Assembly (NCBI RefSeq): GCF_037963835.1
Contig: NZ_CP150145.1
Coordinates: 5,208,001 to 5,272,000 of the forward strand
Length of the DNA: 64,000 nucleotides
Direction of reading: 5' to 3'
Source: Paenibacillus sp. FSL H8-0332
Lineage (GTDB): Bacteria; Bacillota; Bacilli; Paenibacillales; Paenibacillaceae
Positions 25,025 to 34,107 of the stretch are shown one piece after another (positions within the stretch are counted from its first letter, which is position 1; the number at the start of each line of letters is the position of its first letter). The notes beneath the pieces are model-generated. The model ran no database searches. It was not told the DNA's origin and saw only the letters and a list, made by a program, of their open reading frames with translations. A program made the translations under genes and the position numbers.

Positions 25025-25744
25025 TTACACCATCTTGTTGAACTCCTTGCGCAGCCGCTTGATAATTCTTTTTTCCAGCCGCGAAATATAGGATTGGGAG
25101 ATGCCCAGCAGATCGGCCACATCCTTTTGCGTTTTTTCCTCGCCGCCCCGCAGCCCGAACCGCAGCTCCATAATCAGCCGTTCCCGCTCGCTGAGCTTCT
25201 CCAGCGCCTTCTGCAGCAGCTTGCGGTCGACCTGCTCCTCAATGTTCCGGTAGATCGTATCATTCTCCGTGCCCAGCACATCCGAGAGCAGCAGCTCGTT
25301 GCCGTCCCAGTCAATATTCAGCGGTTCATCAAAAGAAACCTCGCTTCTGGTCTTGCTGTTACGCCGCAAATACATCAGAATCTCATTCTCAATGCAGCGT
25401 GAGGCGTAGGTGGCGAGTTTGATTTTTTTCTCCGGATCAAAGGTGTTGACCGCCTTAATCAGTCCGATCGCGCCAATGGACACCAGATCCTCGATGTTGA
25501 TGCCGGTGTTCTCGAATTTCCGGGCGATGTAGACCACCAGCCGCAGGTTGCGCTCAATCAGCATAGCCCGGACCGCCGCATCCCCGCTGGAGAGCCGCTG
25601 GAGCAGGAATTCCTCCTCCTCGCGCGTCAGCGGCGGCGGCAGCGCTTCGCTTCCCCCGATATAATAAATCTCCTGGCTCTTCAGACCGAGCAGAAACAGC
25701 ATGCGGTAATACTGCAGTTGCAGCACAAGCTTGAATTTGACCAT
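25025..25744 (-). CDS. sigE: Early mother-cell sigma factor sigma-E (pro-form)
   Basis: 239 residues, matching the pro-sigma-E length. The N-terminal ~28 residues form the pro-sequence cleaved by SpoIIGA, followed by SEALPPPLTREEEE. Region 2 (ERNLRLVVYIARKFENTG, ATYASRCIENEILMYLRRN) and region 4 (FGLRGGEEKTQKDVADLLGISQSYISRLEKRI) are clear. It lies 22 bases after spoIIGA and so is co-transcribed with its processing protease. Confidence 0.97.
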   Translation of the reverse strand: MVKFKLVLQLQYYRMLFLLGLKSQEIYYIGGSEALPPPLTREEEEFLLQRLSSGDAAVRAMLIERNLRLVVYIARKFENTGINIEDLVSIGAIGLIKAVNTFDPEKKIKLATYASRCIENEILMYLRRNSKTRSEVSFDEPLNIDWDGNELLLSDVLGTENDTIYRNIEEQVDRKLLQKALEKLSERERLIMELRFGLRGGEEKTQKDVADLLGISQSYISRLEKRIIKRLRKEFNKMV

Positions 25745-25766
25745 TATTGTTCCTCCTATAGGTTAC

Positions 25767-26723
25767 TTAGCCCATCACCTTGTCAGCCAGCGCTTCTGGA
25801 GCACTCTCTTTATGGGTCAGGTCAGGATGTATGACCGCCCGGTACGCGCCGTCTCCCGACAGTGTCCCGCCATCCAGCCCGATGAGTACCCTTGTGCTGC
25901 AAAAGGTATCACCGCCAAGCTCTATCCTCACCTTATCCGGCTTCAGCGCGAGCATGAAGGATGCCCCGCGGTTGACGCCCCTGTACGGCACCAGCCGTAT
26001 CCTGTCCTGCCAGGCGAACGACTGCCCGTCCGTTTCAAGTATAAGTGTGTCTGCGCCCGTCTGAGTCAGCCTACCCTTCCAGGAAGCCGGCAAATGGCCC
26101 TCCCACAGCGAGGCTTCCATCACCATGACCGGAATCCTCGTCAGCGGATCACTGAGCCGGTTCCCGGTATCCAGCAGTCCGGGACAGGTGACCGACACTC
26201 CGTCAATCTCCACCGTCACTTCCCCAATATAGGAATCCAGCTGCTCTCTGTGCCGGCGGGAGGACTGGATCAGCTTGAAGAGCAGCAGCACCAGCGGAAG
26301 CAGGGCAAGCACGAACCAGAAGCCGATCTTCAGCCGGTAAGCTTGGCCCCCCGACGAGGTGAAGATCATGCCCTTCCAGATGTCACCAGAGCTTTGCAGC
26401 AGATAATGAACGCCTATGATCCCTCCCGCCGCCGCAAAATTAATGATATAAAACGCCCCAAATGCCCGAAGATAGCTTTGCAGACTTCTAAATCCAAAGG
26501 CTATCCAGATCATCAAAACCGATAACCCGAATTTGATGAGAAAGGTATACAGAAAGGACAGCTCCGGTACGAACATCATGACAACATAGAGCGCACCCGT
26601 CAGCGCTGAGAGAGTCAGGCGCCACCAGATTACCTTGTGCTTAACCAGCCAGCTTGTCAGCCATAGCAGGACTCCGTCGATCAGCAGATTGGCGGCAAAA
26701 ATCAAGTCAATATACACAACCAT
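25767..26723 (-). CDS. spoIIGA: Sigma-E processing aspartic peptidase SpoIIGA
   Basis: 318 residues. The N-terminal ~155 residues hold five hydrophobic spans; the C-terminal half has the aspartic-protease block CPGLLDTGNRLSDPLTRIPV (catalytic DTGN near residue 195-200). It cleaves pro-sigma-E in the mother cell once SpoIIR signals from the forespore. ATG at 26723 has AGGTGAG just upstream. A promoter with Spo0A-like boxes lies about 75 bases upstream. Confidence 0.95.
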   Translation of the reverse strand: MVVYIDLIFAANLLIDGVLLWLTSWLVKHKVIWWRLTLSALTGALYVVMMFVPELSFLYTFLIKFGLSVLMIWIAFGFRSLQSYLRAFGAFYIINFAAAGGIIGVHYLLQSSGDIWKGMIFTSSGGQAYRLKIGFWFVLALLPLVLLLFKLIQSSRRHREQLDSYIGEVTVEIDGVSVTCPGLLDTGNRLSDPLTRIPVMVMEASLWEGHLPASWKGRLTQTGADTLILETDGQSFAWQDRIRLVPYRGVNRGASFMLALKPDKVRIELGGDTFCSTRVLIGLDGGTLSGDGAYRAVIHPDLTHKESAPEALADKVMG

Positions 26724-26796
26724 CGCTCTCACCTGCCTGCAAGCGGATATCTATCCGGAGGCCGGGATGCAGGCTCTCTTTTTAGACGATAAGATT

Positions 26797-26864
26797 AGTA
26801 TAGAAACTCCCGCATCCAAAGTCTGTCTAAACATGGGGGGCGTTCTTGCAGTTTTTTTGTCGAG
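26797..26864 (-). promoter_or_regulatory. spoIIG-type promoter with Spo0A-like boxes and a wide spacer
   Basis: On the minus strand TATACT (26797-26802) is preceded at 21 bases by TAGACA (26824-26829), part of TTAGACA. A second box CTCGACA is at 26858-26864. Both boxes differ by one base from the Spo0A heptamer TTCGACA. B. subtilis spoIIG uses a sigma-A promoter with an unusually wide (22-bp) spacer and 0A boxes, so the layout agrees. Confidence 0.6.
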
Positions 26865-26900
26865 TTATGGGCCTTGAGAGGAACTTCAGCGCACAATAAA

Positions 26901-26922
26901 AGCCAACCCTAAGCGGCTGGCT
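26901..26922 (-). terminator. Terminator after the Rpn-family gene
   Basis: Minus-strand AGCCA pairs with TGGCT, with AGCCGCTTAGGG loop bases and a TTTTATT tail. It lies 15 bases past the stop at 26938 and ahead of the spoIIG promoter. Confidence 0.65.
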
Positions 26923-26937
26923 TCATACGTGATGTAT

Positions 26938-27801
26938 TTAATTGTTGATAGATTTCAACTCTTCTTCGGAGAGTCCGGTTGCTTTCTGCACTGAAGCACG
27001 ATCCATTCCCATAGACAGGAGATTCTTTGCTATTATCCGCTTGGCCTCAAGTTCACCCTTCGCAGTGCCTTCCGCCACTCCCTTAGCGAAGCCTTCTCTC
27101 AGCGCACCATCCCGCTGCGAGGCTTCGTCCATCAGAAACTTCTGGCGGTCCTCATATTTACGGCGGGCTTCTGAATCCTGGCTCAGAAATTCCAGCGTCT
27201 CCATCGCCTTCTTCAAGGCTGGCTCATTCATTTGCAGCACCTCCCAATCAGAGTAGTCAATCCCTTTCAGGAACAGCAGCCAGTTCACAAGGCCGCCCGC
27301 GCCGGGCGTAACCGGCTGGTTCAGCTTGGGCAGCTCCAGGAAATGAATCTCGATATCGTCTGTCAGCGGCGCTCCGCTGCTGTCCTCCCGCAAATGAAAT
27401 ACACTGTGTGTATGTTCATTCGGGAGCACCTTGTAATTCAGAATGTTAATCGTCACGCATTTCTTCAGCTCGGTATATTTCCCGCTGACCTGAAGCTGCC
27501 CGGCATAACGCTTGCTCCAATAATACAACGTGCGTTTCTCAATATCATATTTGTTGAACAGCTGCATCTCAATGTTGATCAGCTTGCCGTCAGCCGTCTT
27601 GGCCCATATATCAAATATCGCCTGCTTATCCAGCGGATCATCCTTATCCGTATAGGGATTGAGCAGCACCACTTCCTCCAGCGGAAGATCGCCCGCATCC
27701 AAGAATATTTGGTTCAGAAAAGCGAGCAGTACATCCTTGTTGCCTTCGCTTGCAAAAATCCGCTTAAATACAAAATCCACCCGGGGGTCCAGCATTTCCA
27801 T
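26938..27801 (-). CDS. Rpn-family PD-(D/E)XK nuclease (transposase-like)
   Basis: 287 residues of the Rpn/PDDEXK_2 family. Seen: MLDPRVDFVFKRIFASEGNK at the N-terminus, the nuclease core AIFDIWAKTADGKLINIEMQ (Asp and ExQ of the PD-(D/E)XK site at about residues 65-80), RTLYYWSKRYAGQL, and a charged C-terminal tail with EGFAKGVAEGTAKGELEAKR repeats. Rpn proteins cut DNA and are linked to recombination or phage defence. ATG at 27801 has GGGAG upstream; a longer frame to 27870 overlaps the ftsZ terminator and is unlikely. It is an insertion between ftsZ and spoIIGA and has its own terminator. Confidence 0.85.
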   Translation of the reverse strand: MEMLDPRVDFVFKRIFASEGNKDVLLAFLNQIFLDAGDLPLEEVVLLNPYTDKDDPLDKQAIFDIWAKTADGKLINIEMQLFNKYDIEKRTLYYWSKRYAGQLQVSGKYTELKKCVTINILNYKVLPNEHTHSVFHLREDSSGAPLTDDIEIHFLELPKLNQPVTPGAGGLVNWLLFLKGIDYSDWEVLQMNEPALKKAMETLEFLSQDSEARRKYEDRQKFLMDEASQRDGALREGFAKGVAEGTAKGELEAKRIIAKNLLSMGMDRASVQKATGLSEEELKSINN

Positions 27802-27850
27802 GGTATCGTCTCCCGTTATCGTTATTATACAGCCTGAAAAACAAAAAAAA

Positions 27851-27887
27851 CACCATACCCCGCAGTTCAAAGCTGCGTGATACGGTG
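27851..27887 (-). terminator. Terminator after ftsZ
   Basis: Minus-strand CACCGTATCACGCAG pairs with CTGCGGGGTATGGTG, followed by T8. It closes the dcw transcript 32 bases after the ftsZ stop. Confidence 0.92.
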
Positions 27888-27918
27888 CTTCCGTAACAGT
27901 CTATGCTATTAATGGCTC

Positions 27919-29034
27919 TTAATCATTATTGCCGCGTGTCCGGTTACGCAGGAAGGTCGGAATATCCAGCTGATCAGAGCTTGTCTGATTCCCGAACGGA
28001 CGAAGATTCTCACTCTTGCTCTTATCAGCAGCCGGTTCGCTGTTTGCCGCAGGGCGGCGTACAGGGGCTATTGGAGAAGGCTTGTGTTCAAAGCCGGTCG
28101 CAATAACCGTAACCTTGATCTCGTCCTTCATACTCTCTTCGATAATGGCACCGAAGATCATATTCACTTCAGGGTCCGAAGCAGAGGTAACAATCTCGGC
28201 AGCTTCATTCACTTCGTACAGGGAGAGGTTAGAGCCGCCTGTAATGTTCATAATGACACCACGTGCCCCTTCGATGGAGGTTTCAAGCAGCGGGCTCATG
28301 ATCGCCTTGCGGGCCGCCTCAGACGCACGGTTCTCACCGGTGGCAATCCCGATGCCCATAAGCGCTGAACCGCGCTCTGTCATAATGGTCTTCACATCGG
28401 CAAAGTCAAGGTTGATTAGGCCCGGAACCTGAATCAGGTCGGAGATACCTTGTACCGCTTGACGGAGCACATTGTCCGCTTCACGGAAAGCTTCCAGCAT
28501 TGGGGTCTTCTTATCCACAATCTCCAGGAGGCGGTCATTCGGAATCACAATCAGCGTATCAACCTTTTCCTTGAGCGCTTCGATTCCAAGCTCTGCCTGG
28601 TTGGCACGTTTTCTGCCTTCAAAAGTGAACGGGCGGGTCACGACGCCTACCGTCAATGCGCCGCACTCTCTGGCGATTTCGGCAATGACAGGCGCTGCAC
28701 CTGTTCCGGTACCGCCGCCCATGCCTGCGGTTACGAAGACCATATCCGCACCCTTCAGCGTATTCGAGATCAAATCACGGGATTCCTCTGCCGCCTTCTT
28801 ACCGACCTCAGGATTCGCTCCTGCGCCAAGTCCGCGGGTCAATTTATCCCCGATTTGTAATTTATGCTCCGATTTGGCCATATGCAGCGCTTGGGCATCT
28901 GTATTAACTGTGATGAACTCAACACCCTGAACGCCATTTTCAATCATCCGGTTCACAGCATTGCTTCCGCCGCCGCCGACGCCGATGACTTTTATTTGAG
29001 CCAAGCTCTCCATTTCAAAATCAAATTCCAACAT
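27919..29034 (-). CDS. ftsZ: Cell-division tubulin homologue FtsZ
   Basis: 371 residues. FtsZ polymerises with GTP into the division ring. Seen: start LEFDFEMESLAQIKVIGVGG, the GTP loop GGGTGTGAAPVIAEIA (near residue 105-120), the T7-type segment NLDFADVKTIM, and the C-terminal partner-binding tail LDIPTFLRNRTRGN. It follows ftsA by 63 bases and ends at a strong terminator. Confidence 0.98.
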   Translation of the reverse strand: MLEFDFEMESLAQIKVIGVGGGGSNAVNRMIENGVQGVEFITVNTDAQALHMAKSEHKLQIGDKLTRGLGAGANPEVGKKAAEESRDLISNTLKGADMVFVTAGMGGGTGTGAAPVIAEIARECGALTVGVVTRPFTFEGRKRANQAELGIEALKEKVDTLIVIPNDRLLEIVDKKTPMLEAFREADNVLRQAVQGISDLIQVPGLINLDFADVKTIMTERGSALMGIGIATGENRASEAARKAIMSPLLETSIEGARGVIMNITGGSNLSLYEVNEAAEIVTSASDPEVNMIFGAIIEESMKDEIKVTVIATGFEHKPSPIAPVRRPAANSEPAADKSKSENLRPFGNQTSSDQLDIPTFLRNRTRGNND

Positions 29035-29097
29035 ATTGTTTCCATCTCCCCCTTGAGTAGTGCTTGGATGGCCAGTCCAAGTGTATCTGGATTACAC

Positions 29098-30360
29098 TTA
29101 TATGAACTCGCTAAACATATTCTTTAGTCGTTCCACCAGACCAGGCTTCTTGGAAGAATCCTGAACCGGCGCTGTGCTCTGCTTGCTGCGGTTAACGGTC
29201 TTCTTGTTGGCACTTCCGCCGCTGCTTCGTCCACGGTAGTTACGCACAACATTATGAAGGATGCCTACGCCGCCTGTGAAGCCGGGGTCGCGTACTCCAA
29301 TATAATCCGGTACGGCAATCCGTACGGAGGCTGCCAGCTCGTTCTGGGCTACCTTAAGCACCCCGGGCATCGAAACTGTGCCACCTGTAAGTATATAACC
29401 TCCGGGAAGCTCCGTATAACCAAGCCGCTTTACTTCCTGACGGATCAGATGGAAGATTTCCTGGACTCTCGGCTCGATAATCGCTGCCAGATCCTCCTGG
29501 TTGAACTCCTTCTCCACATTGCTGCCAATACGCAGAACCTTGAAGACGACCTCTGAAGCGGCATCGTCGATCCAGGCACAGCCGTATTTCAGCTTGACCT
29601 TCTCGGCCTGATCGGTAAGTGTACGCAGTCCGTAAGCAATGTCATTGGTTATGAATTCTCCTCCGATCGGAATCGTGGAGGTTGCACTTAGGGAACCTTC
29701 TTCATATACGGCTATTGTTGCTTGACCGGCGCCAATATCGACCAGTACAGCCCCCATCGATTTCTCATCTTTGGAGAGCGCTAATCCGCCAGCCCCGAGA
29801 GACATAAGGACAAGATCTTTAACCTTCAGACCTGATTTCTCCACGCAGCGGAGCAGATTATGTATGGGAGTCTTGGCACCGGTGATGATCGTAGCCTCCA
29901 CTTCCAGGCGAACGCCGATCATTCCGCGCGGGTCCTGAATGCCTTCAAGGCCGTCGACGATGTACTGCTTGGCGACAACATCAATGACCTCGCGTTCCGG
30001 CGGGAGTGCTATAACCTCCGCAGCCTTGATTACACGGTCGATATCATCTTCGCCGATCTCACGATCTTCATTCTGAACGGCAACTACGCCGTGGCTGGAT
30101 TGCAGGCCGATATGATTGCCGGATATGCCGACATACACCTCGGATATTTGAATACCGACCATTTGCTCCGCATGCTCTACGGCACTCTTGATCGATTGCA
30201 CAGTCTGATCGATGTCTACAATCGCACCCTTGCGTATCCCTTCCGAATCAGCAGATCCAACGCCAATAATATTGAAGGTTCCACTAGTAACTTCCCCGAT
30301 TATTGCCCGAACTTTGGATGTACCGATGTCCAAACTAACAATGATGTCATTGTTGCTCAA
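29098..30360 (-). CDS. ftsA: Cell-division actin homologue FtsA
   Basis: 420 residues. FtsA anchors FtsZ to the membrane. Seen: the actin-fold phosphate loop VSLDIGTSKVRAIIGEV, the 1C domain, GAVLVDIGAGQATIAVYEEG, YILTGGTVSMPGVL, and a C-terminal amphipathic membrane helix LVERLKNMFSEFI. The start is TTG at 30360, with AGGAGGTG 9 bases upstream. Confidence 0.97.
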   Translation of the reverse strand: MSNNDIIVSLDIGTSKVRAIIGEVTSGTFNIIGVGSADSEGIRKGAIVDIDQTVQSIKSAVEHAEQMVGIQISEVYVGISGNHIGLQSSHGVVAVQNEDREIGEDDIDRVIKAAEVIALPPEREVIDVVAKQYIVDGLEGIQDPRGMIGVRLEVEATIITGAKTPIHNLLRCVEKSGLKVKDLVLMSLGAGGLALSKDEKSMGAVLVDIGAGQATIAVYEEGSLSATSTIPIGGEFITNDIAYGLRTLTDQAEKVKLKYGCAWIDDAASEVVFKVLRIGSNVEKEFNQEDLAAIIEPRVQEIFHLIRQEVKRLGYTELPGGYILTGGTVSMPGVLKVAQNELAASVRIAVPDYIGVRDPGFTGGVGILHNVVRNYRGRSSGGSANKKTVNRSKQSTAPVQDSSKKPGLVERLKNMFSEFI

Positions 30361-30686
30361 GCCCTATGGCACCTCCTGTTATAATCATAATAAACAACCT
30401 TTGATCCCGGTCGCGGGAAACATCTCTGTACATATTCAACATTCCTAATCCTTTCCCTCTTTTTTCAACAAATTTTTTGAGAGGAATAATATGACAAGGT
30501 ATTCACGTGCAGACAGGCGCCCTCCGCTTCGCGGGATCAGCACCTGACATTCAAATAAGGAAAACAAGAGAATAGCGGCTATATCCTGCAATGCATCTCA
30601 AAAAATCCGCAGAAAAAAGAGGGATATTGCTTTATTGCCCGTAAAACAGATTGTAGCATTTTTTCCACCCTATTAGTAGGGACTAT
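30361..30686. other. divIB-ftsA intergenic region with a hairpin
   Basis: 326 bases without a gene between divIB and ftsA. At 30514-30546 an imperfect hairpin (CAGG...CCTG outer, CCGC-GAA-GCGG inner) is present without a T tract. The rest is AT-rich with several poly-T/A runs; a TATAAC box lies just ahead of the ftsA ribosome site, but I could not place a convincing -35 element. A promoter for ftsAZ is expected here from Bacillus, not demonstrated. Confidence 0.4.
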
Positions 30687-31451
30687 TTACTCCCCAGGTT
30701 CTGCGTCTTCCCCGGTGTCCCCGGCTTCACTATGAAACGGAACATAGGAATCCGCCTCCAGCATTTTGATAAGTCCCGGCTCTTCCGTCAAGATCACCTG
30801 ATTCAAATAGCCTACTTTATCCTTCAGCAGTGAAATTGCCGTAATGACCTCAAAGCGTGAACGTGTGTAAAGCTTGATCCGGTCCGGAAAAGACAACGTC
30901 GGGGAAGGCACAATCTCCGATATATCACTGGTCTGCTCATTCGGAATTCCGGCCAGCGCCTGGCACAGCTTGGTCTTATATGGATCGTCAGCCTTCCAGT
31001 TGGTCAATATGGGCTTCTCCACGGCAATTCCGGTATCCGTCACAGAGACGGCGGCCCCGCTCGACAGAATAGCTTCCAGTACGCCTGTCTGGTCCAGTTC
31101 ATAGGCAACCGCAGGGTACTCCTTCACAGTGATCGTAACCACACCGGGGAACTTCTTGCTTACTTGCGCCTCCTGCACAGTGTCCAGCTCCTCCAGCGCC
31201 TTCCCCACGGAATCTCCGGAGACTGCGAAGAACTGTCCGCCGATCTTCAGGCCGCTTGCAGCCAGGAGCTGCTCACGGGATGTATATTTATCCCCCTGCA
31301 TTTGAATGGCCGTAATCTTGCTGATCGACGAACGGAAGAAGATGACAGCCAGGAGCGCAGTAAACAGCAGAGCCAGAATGATGATGATTTTACGGTTTTT
31401 TCTCTTGCTAGGCTTGTCCTCTTTCAAAAGAGGTATTCGCGTTTTTGGCAT
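30687..31451 (-). CDS. divIB: Division protein DivIB/FtsQ
   Basis: 254 residues, single-pass membrane protein of the FtsB/L/Q-type complex at the septum. Seen: a basic N-terminus, one membrane span (about residues 24-42, IIIILALLFTALLAVIFF), a POTRA domain (ISKITAIQMQGDKYTSREQ, ASGLKIGGQFFAV) and the FtsQ/DivIB domain after it; the last residues are acidic. ATG at 31451 has CGGAG 8 bases upstream. It follows murA by 66 bases. Confidence 0.92.
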   Translation of the reverse strand: MPKTRIPLLKEDKPSKRKNRKIIIILALLFTALLAVIFFRSSISKITAIQMQGDKYTSREQLLAASGLKIGGQFFAVSGDSVGKALEELDTVQEAQVSKKFPGVVTITVKEYPAVAYELDQTGVLEAILSSGAAVSVTDTGIAVEKPILTNWKADDPYKTKLCQALAGIPNEQTSDISEIVPSPTLSFPDRIKLYTRSRFEVITAISLLKDKVGYLNQVILTEEPGLIKMLEADSYVPFHSEAGDTGEDAEPGE

Positions 31452-31517
31452 TCTCATATCTCCGTAATAAGGCCCTGTCTCCTTCCTTCACGGTTCTACC
31501 GAAGGAGACAGGGAGCT

Positions 31518-32801
31518 TTAATTGGCCATATCCATAGGGTCCGGCACAGGCACCTTGCGGCTGATGCGTGCCCCCAGCTTCTGAAACAATAACTCGATGC
31601 CGTCATATCCCCGGTCAATATGATGCGCCTGCTCTACGATGGTGGTTCCCTGAGCAGCAAGCCCGGCAATCACCAGGGCCGCTCCTGCCCGCAGGTCAGT
31701 GGCTTCAACCGTTGCCCCATACAACCGCTGAACGCCGCGTATGAAGGCCCTGTTGAGATCAATGGAGATATCGGCCCCCATCCGGGCCATCTCCTCCACA
31801 TGCTTGAAGCGCCCCTCAAAAACCGTTTCCTTGATCACACTGAATCCGTCCGCCAGGGACAATAGAACCATAACCTGGGATTGCAGATCTGTAGGAAAAG
31901 ACGGATACGGAGAGGTTACAATTCGCTCTACCGCACGGGGACGTCCCATACAGCTGATATTAATTATATCATTGCACACTGTAATTTGAACACCGGCGCG
32001 CCTCAGGATATGGATCAGGGAGGTCAAATGTCCTGCATTGGTGTGGGTCAGCGTCACATTGCCCCGCGTGGCGGCAGCAGCGATCATCACGGTTCCGGCA
32101 ACAATCCGGTCGGGAATCACCTCATAGCTGCAGGGATGGAGCTTGCGGACACCCTGAATGGTGATCGTATCCGTTCCTGCGCCGATAATCTGTGCCCCCA
32201 TCGCATTGAGGAAGTTCTGCAGATCCTGGATCTCCGGCTCTCTCGCCGCTCCAGAGACGGTGGTCGTGCCCTCGGCCATGGCCGCAGCCATCATGATATT
32301 CTCCGTGGCACCTACGCTAGGATAATCCAGATGGATATCACAGCCTCTCAGCCTGTCAGCCCGGCAGCAGATCCGGCCGGCTGTCTCCTCAATCTCTGCC
32401 CCGAGCAGCTTCAAGCCCTGCAGATGGAGGTCGATCTTGCGCTCTCCGATGGCGCAGCCTCCCGGCTGATAGATTGTCACTTCCCCGAACTTAGCCAGAA
32501 GCGGTCCCATCAGGAAGATGGAGGATCTCATCTGCCGCATCAGGTCCTCCGGAACATGAGAGGTCAGCAGAAATGACGTATCCACGGTTACTCTTTCCTC
32601 TTCATGCACCGTCCTGCAGCCCAGCCGCTCCAGGATATGCAGCATCGTTTCGATGTCCAGCAGCTTCGGCACATTATGCAGTGAGTGAACTCCTTCGGCC
32701 AGCAGGCTTGCTGCCAGAATCGGCAGTGCTGCATTTTTTGCTCCATGGATACGTATGGTGCCTGACAGGGGATTTCCACCCTCAATCACCAATTTGTCCA
32801 A
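31518..32801 (-). CDS. murA: UDP-N-acetylglucosamine 1-carboxyvinyltransferase
   Basis: 427 residues; the first committed step of peptidoglycan synthesis, adding enolpyruvate from PEP to UDP-GlcNAc. Seen: MDKLVIEGGNPLSGTIRIHG-like start with GAKNAALPILAASLL, the active-site Cys in QPGGCAIGERKIDLHL (fosfomycin target), and LRAGAALVIAGLAAQGTTIVE near the C-terminus. The start is TTG at 32801 with GGAGG 7 bases upstream. murB, which sits near here in B. subtilis, is absent. Confidence 0.96.
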   Translation of the reverse strand: MDKLVIEGGNPLSGTIRIHGAKNAALPILAASLLAEGVHSLHNVPKLLDIETMLHILERLGCRTVHEEERVTVDTSFLLTSHVPEDLMRQMRSSIFLMGPLLAKFGEVTIYQPGGCAIGERKIDLHLQGLKLLGAEIEETAGRICCRADRLRGCDIHLDYPSVGATENIMMAAAMAEGTTTVSGAAREPEIQDLQNFLNAMGAQIIGAGTDTITIQGVRKLHPCSYEVIPDRIVAGTVMIAAAATRGNVTLTHTNAGHLTSLIHILRRAGVQITVCNDIINISCMGRPRAVERIVTSPYPSFPTDLQSQVMVLLSLADGFSVIKETVFEGRFKHVEEMARMGADISIDLNRAFIRGVQRLYGATVEATDLRAGAALVIAGLAAQGTTIVEQAHHIDRGYDGIELLFQKLGARISRKVPVPDPMDMAN

Positions 32802-32869
32802 TGTATCACCTCCGAGATTACCGCTCACCCACCGTAAGCACTTCCTGCACCTCTGTCTTTCGGGATTGG

Positions 32870-32947
32870 CCGGAAGGGTCTCCGCTTCCGGGTTCCAGAC
32901 ACCAAGAAGCGCTCTGGGTGATTGTCACGATTATAGGATCATCCTAT
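32870..32947. other. Two inverted repeats in the murG-murA gap
   Basis: The 185-base gap between murG and murA holds a CCGGAAG / CTTCCGG hairpin (32870-32891) and a 15-base palindrome, ATAGGAT-C-ATCCTAT (32933-32947). Neither has a T tract. They may be a pause, processing or operator site; there is no coding sequence here. Confidence 0.4.
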
Positions 32948-32986
32948 GTTCGGAGCTCCATGTGTGTGACAATGTAAGCCCGGATT

Positions 32987-34102
32987 CTAGCGTCTCCGTC
33001 CTGCAGCCAGCCTGCGGAGCTCGGTGACCACAAGGGAGGCGGAATCTCTTTTGCCAAGGCGTCTTGAGGCCTCCGACATGCTGCGGTGCAGCGTATCCGC
33101 CCCGATGATCTTCTGAACCGCAGTGAACAGCGCCTCACCGCTCAGATCCTTCTCAAGCAGCACTACTGCCGCGCCTTCACCTTCCAGCGCTCTGGCGTTG
33201 GCTTCCTGATGGTTGTTGGTCACATTGGGAGACGGAATAAGGACAGAGGGTATGCCAAGCGCGGTAATCTCTGCAAGAAAGGAGGCGCCTGCCCGGTTCA
33301 CGATCAGGGAAGTGCAAGCCAGCACCTCAGGCATATTGTGAACGTACGGGAGGACATGCAGCCAGTTCGGTAACCCGCCCAGCTGCTCGCGCACCGCCTT
33401 GCGTGTATCCTCGAAGTAAGACTCTCCGGTGACATACACATAGTGGACATTATTACCCTTACCCACAAATGAAGCCATTTCAATCATGGCGCGGTTAATC
33501 GCCTTGGCCCCTCCGCTTCCTCCGACGACCAGTACAACCGTGCTTCCTTCAGGAATGCCGAGGGAAGCGAAGCCGCGCTGCGGGTTCGCCGTCATGACCG
33601 TAGTGGCCCGGGGATTGCCCGTATAGATTACATTCTTGGCCCCGGGAAAAGCTGACTCTGTACCTTCAAAGCTCACGGCAACCGTGCTGGCATACCGGCT
33701 GAGAAAACGGTTGGTCAGTCCCGGAATCGCGTTCTGTTCATGGATCAGTGTCGGGATGCCGAGCCGGGAGGCTGCATACACTACAGGTCCGCAGACATAC
33801 CCTCCGGTACCGACTACCACATCAGGCTTGAATTCGCGCAGCATCGCCTTGGAGGCTTTGACCCCCTTCAGGAAGCGCATGACCGTCTTCACATTATCCA
33901 TCGACAGCTTACGGCGGAAGCCTGTAATATCAATTGCCCGGAAAGGCAGATTCTCCTGGGGAACCAGCTTGCTCTCCAGTCCACGCTTGCCTCCAATATA
34001 CAGGAAGACAGAATCCGCATCTTCGGATTCCAGTTGTCTGGCTACGGCTACGGCAGGATAGATATGTCCTCCCGTGCCGCCGCCGCTAAGTACAATACGC
34101 AT
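32987..34102 (-). CDS. murG: UDP-GlcNAc:lipid I N-acetylglucosaminyltransferase
   Basis: 371 residues, GT-B fold enzyme that turns lipid I into lipid II on the inner membrane face. Seen: MRIVLSGGGTGGHIYPAVAV, the second glycine-rich loop VVLVVGGSGGAKAINRAM, LIVNRAGASFLAEITALGIPSVLIPSP (UDP-GlcNAc site) and NHQEANARALEGEGAAVVL. ATG at 34102 has GAGGTG upstream. It lies 5 bases after spoVE. Confidence 0.97.
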   Translation of the reverse strand: MRIVLSGGGTGGHIYPAVAVARQLESEDADSVFLYIGGKRGLESKLVPQENLPFRAIDITGFRRKLSMDNVKTVMRFLKGVKASKAMLREFKPDVVVGTGGYVCGPVVYAASRLGIPTLIHEQNAIPGLTNRFLSRYASTVAVSFEGTESAFPGAKNVIYTGNPRATTVMTANPQRGFASLGIPEGSTVVLVVGGSGGAKAINRAMIEMASFVGKGNNVHYVYVTGESYFEDTRKAVREQLGGLPNWLHVLPYVHNMPEVLACTSLIVNRAGASFLAEITALGIPSVLIPSPNVTNNHQEANARALEGEGAAVVLLEKDLSGEALFTAVQKIIGADTLHRSMSEASRRLGKRDSASLVVTELRRLAAGRRR

Positions 34103-34107
34103 GTCTT

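Noticed and set aside
27802..27870. N-terminal extension of the Rpn-family gene
   Set aside because: It would run through the ftsZ terminator hairpin, and a better start with a ribosome site exists at 27801.
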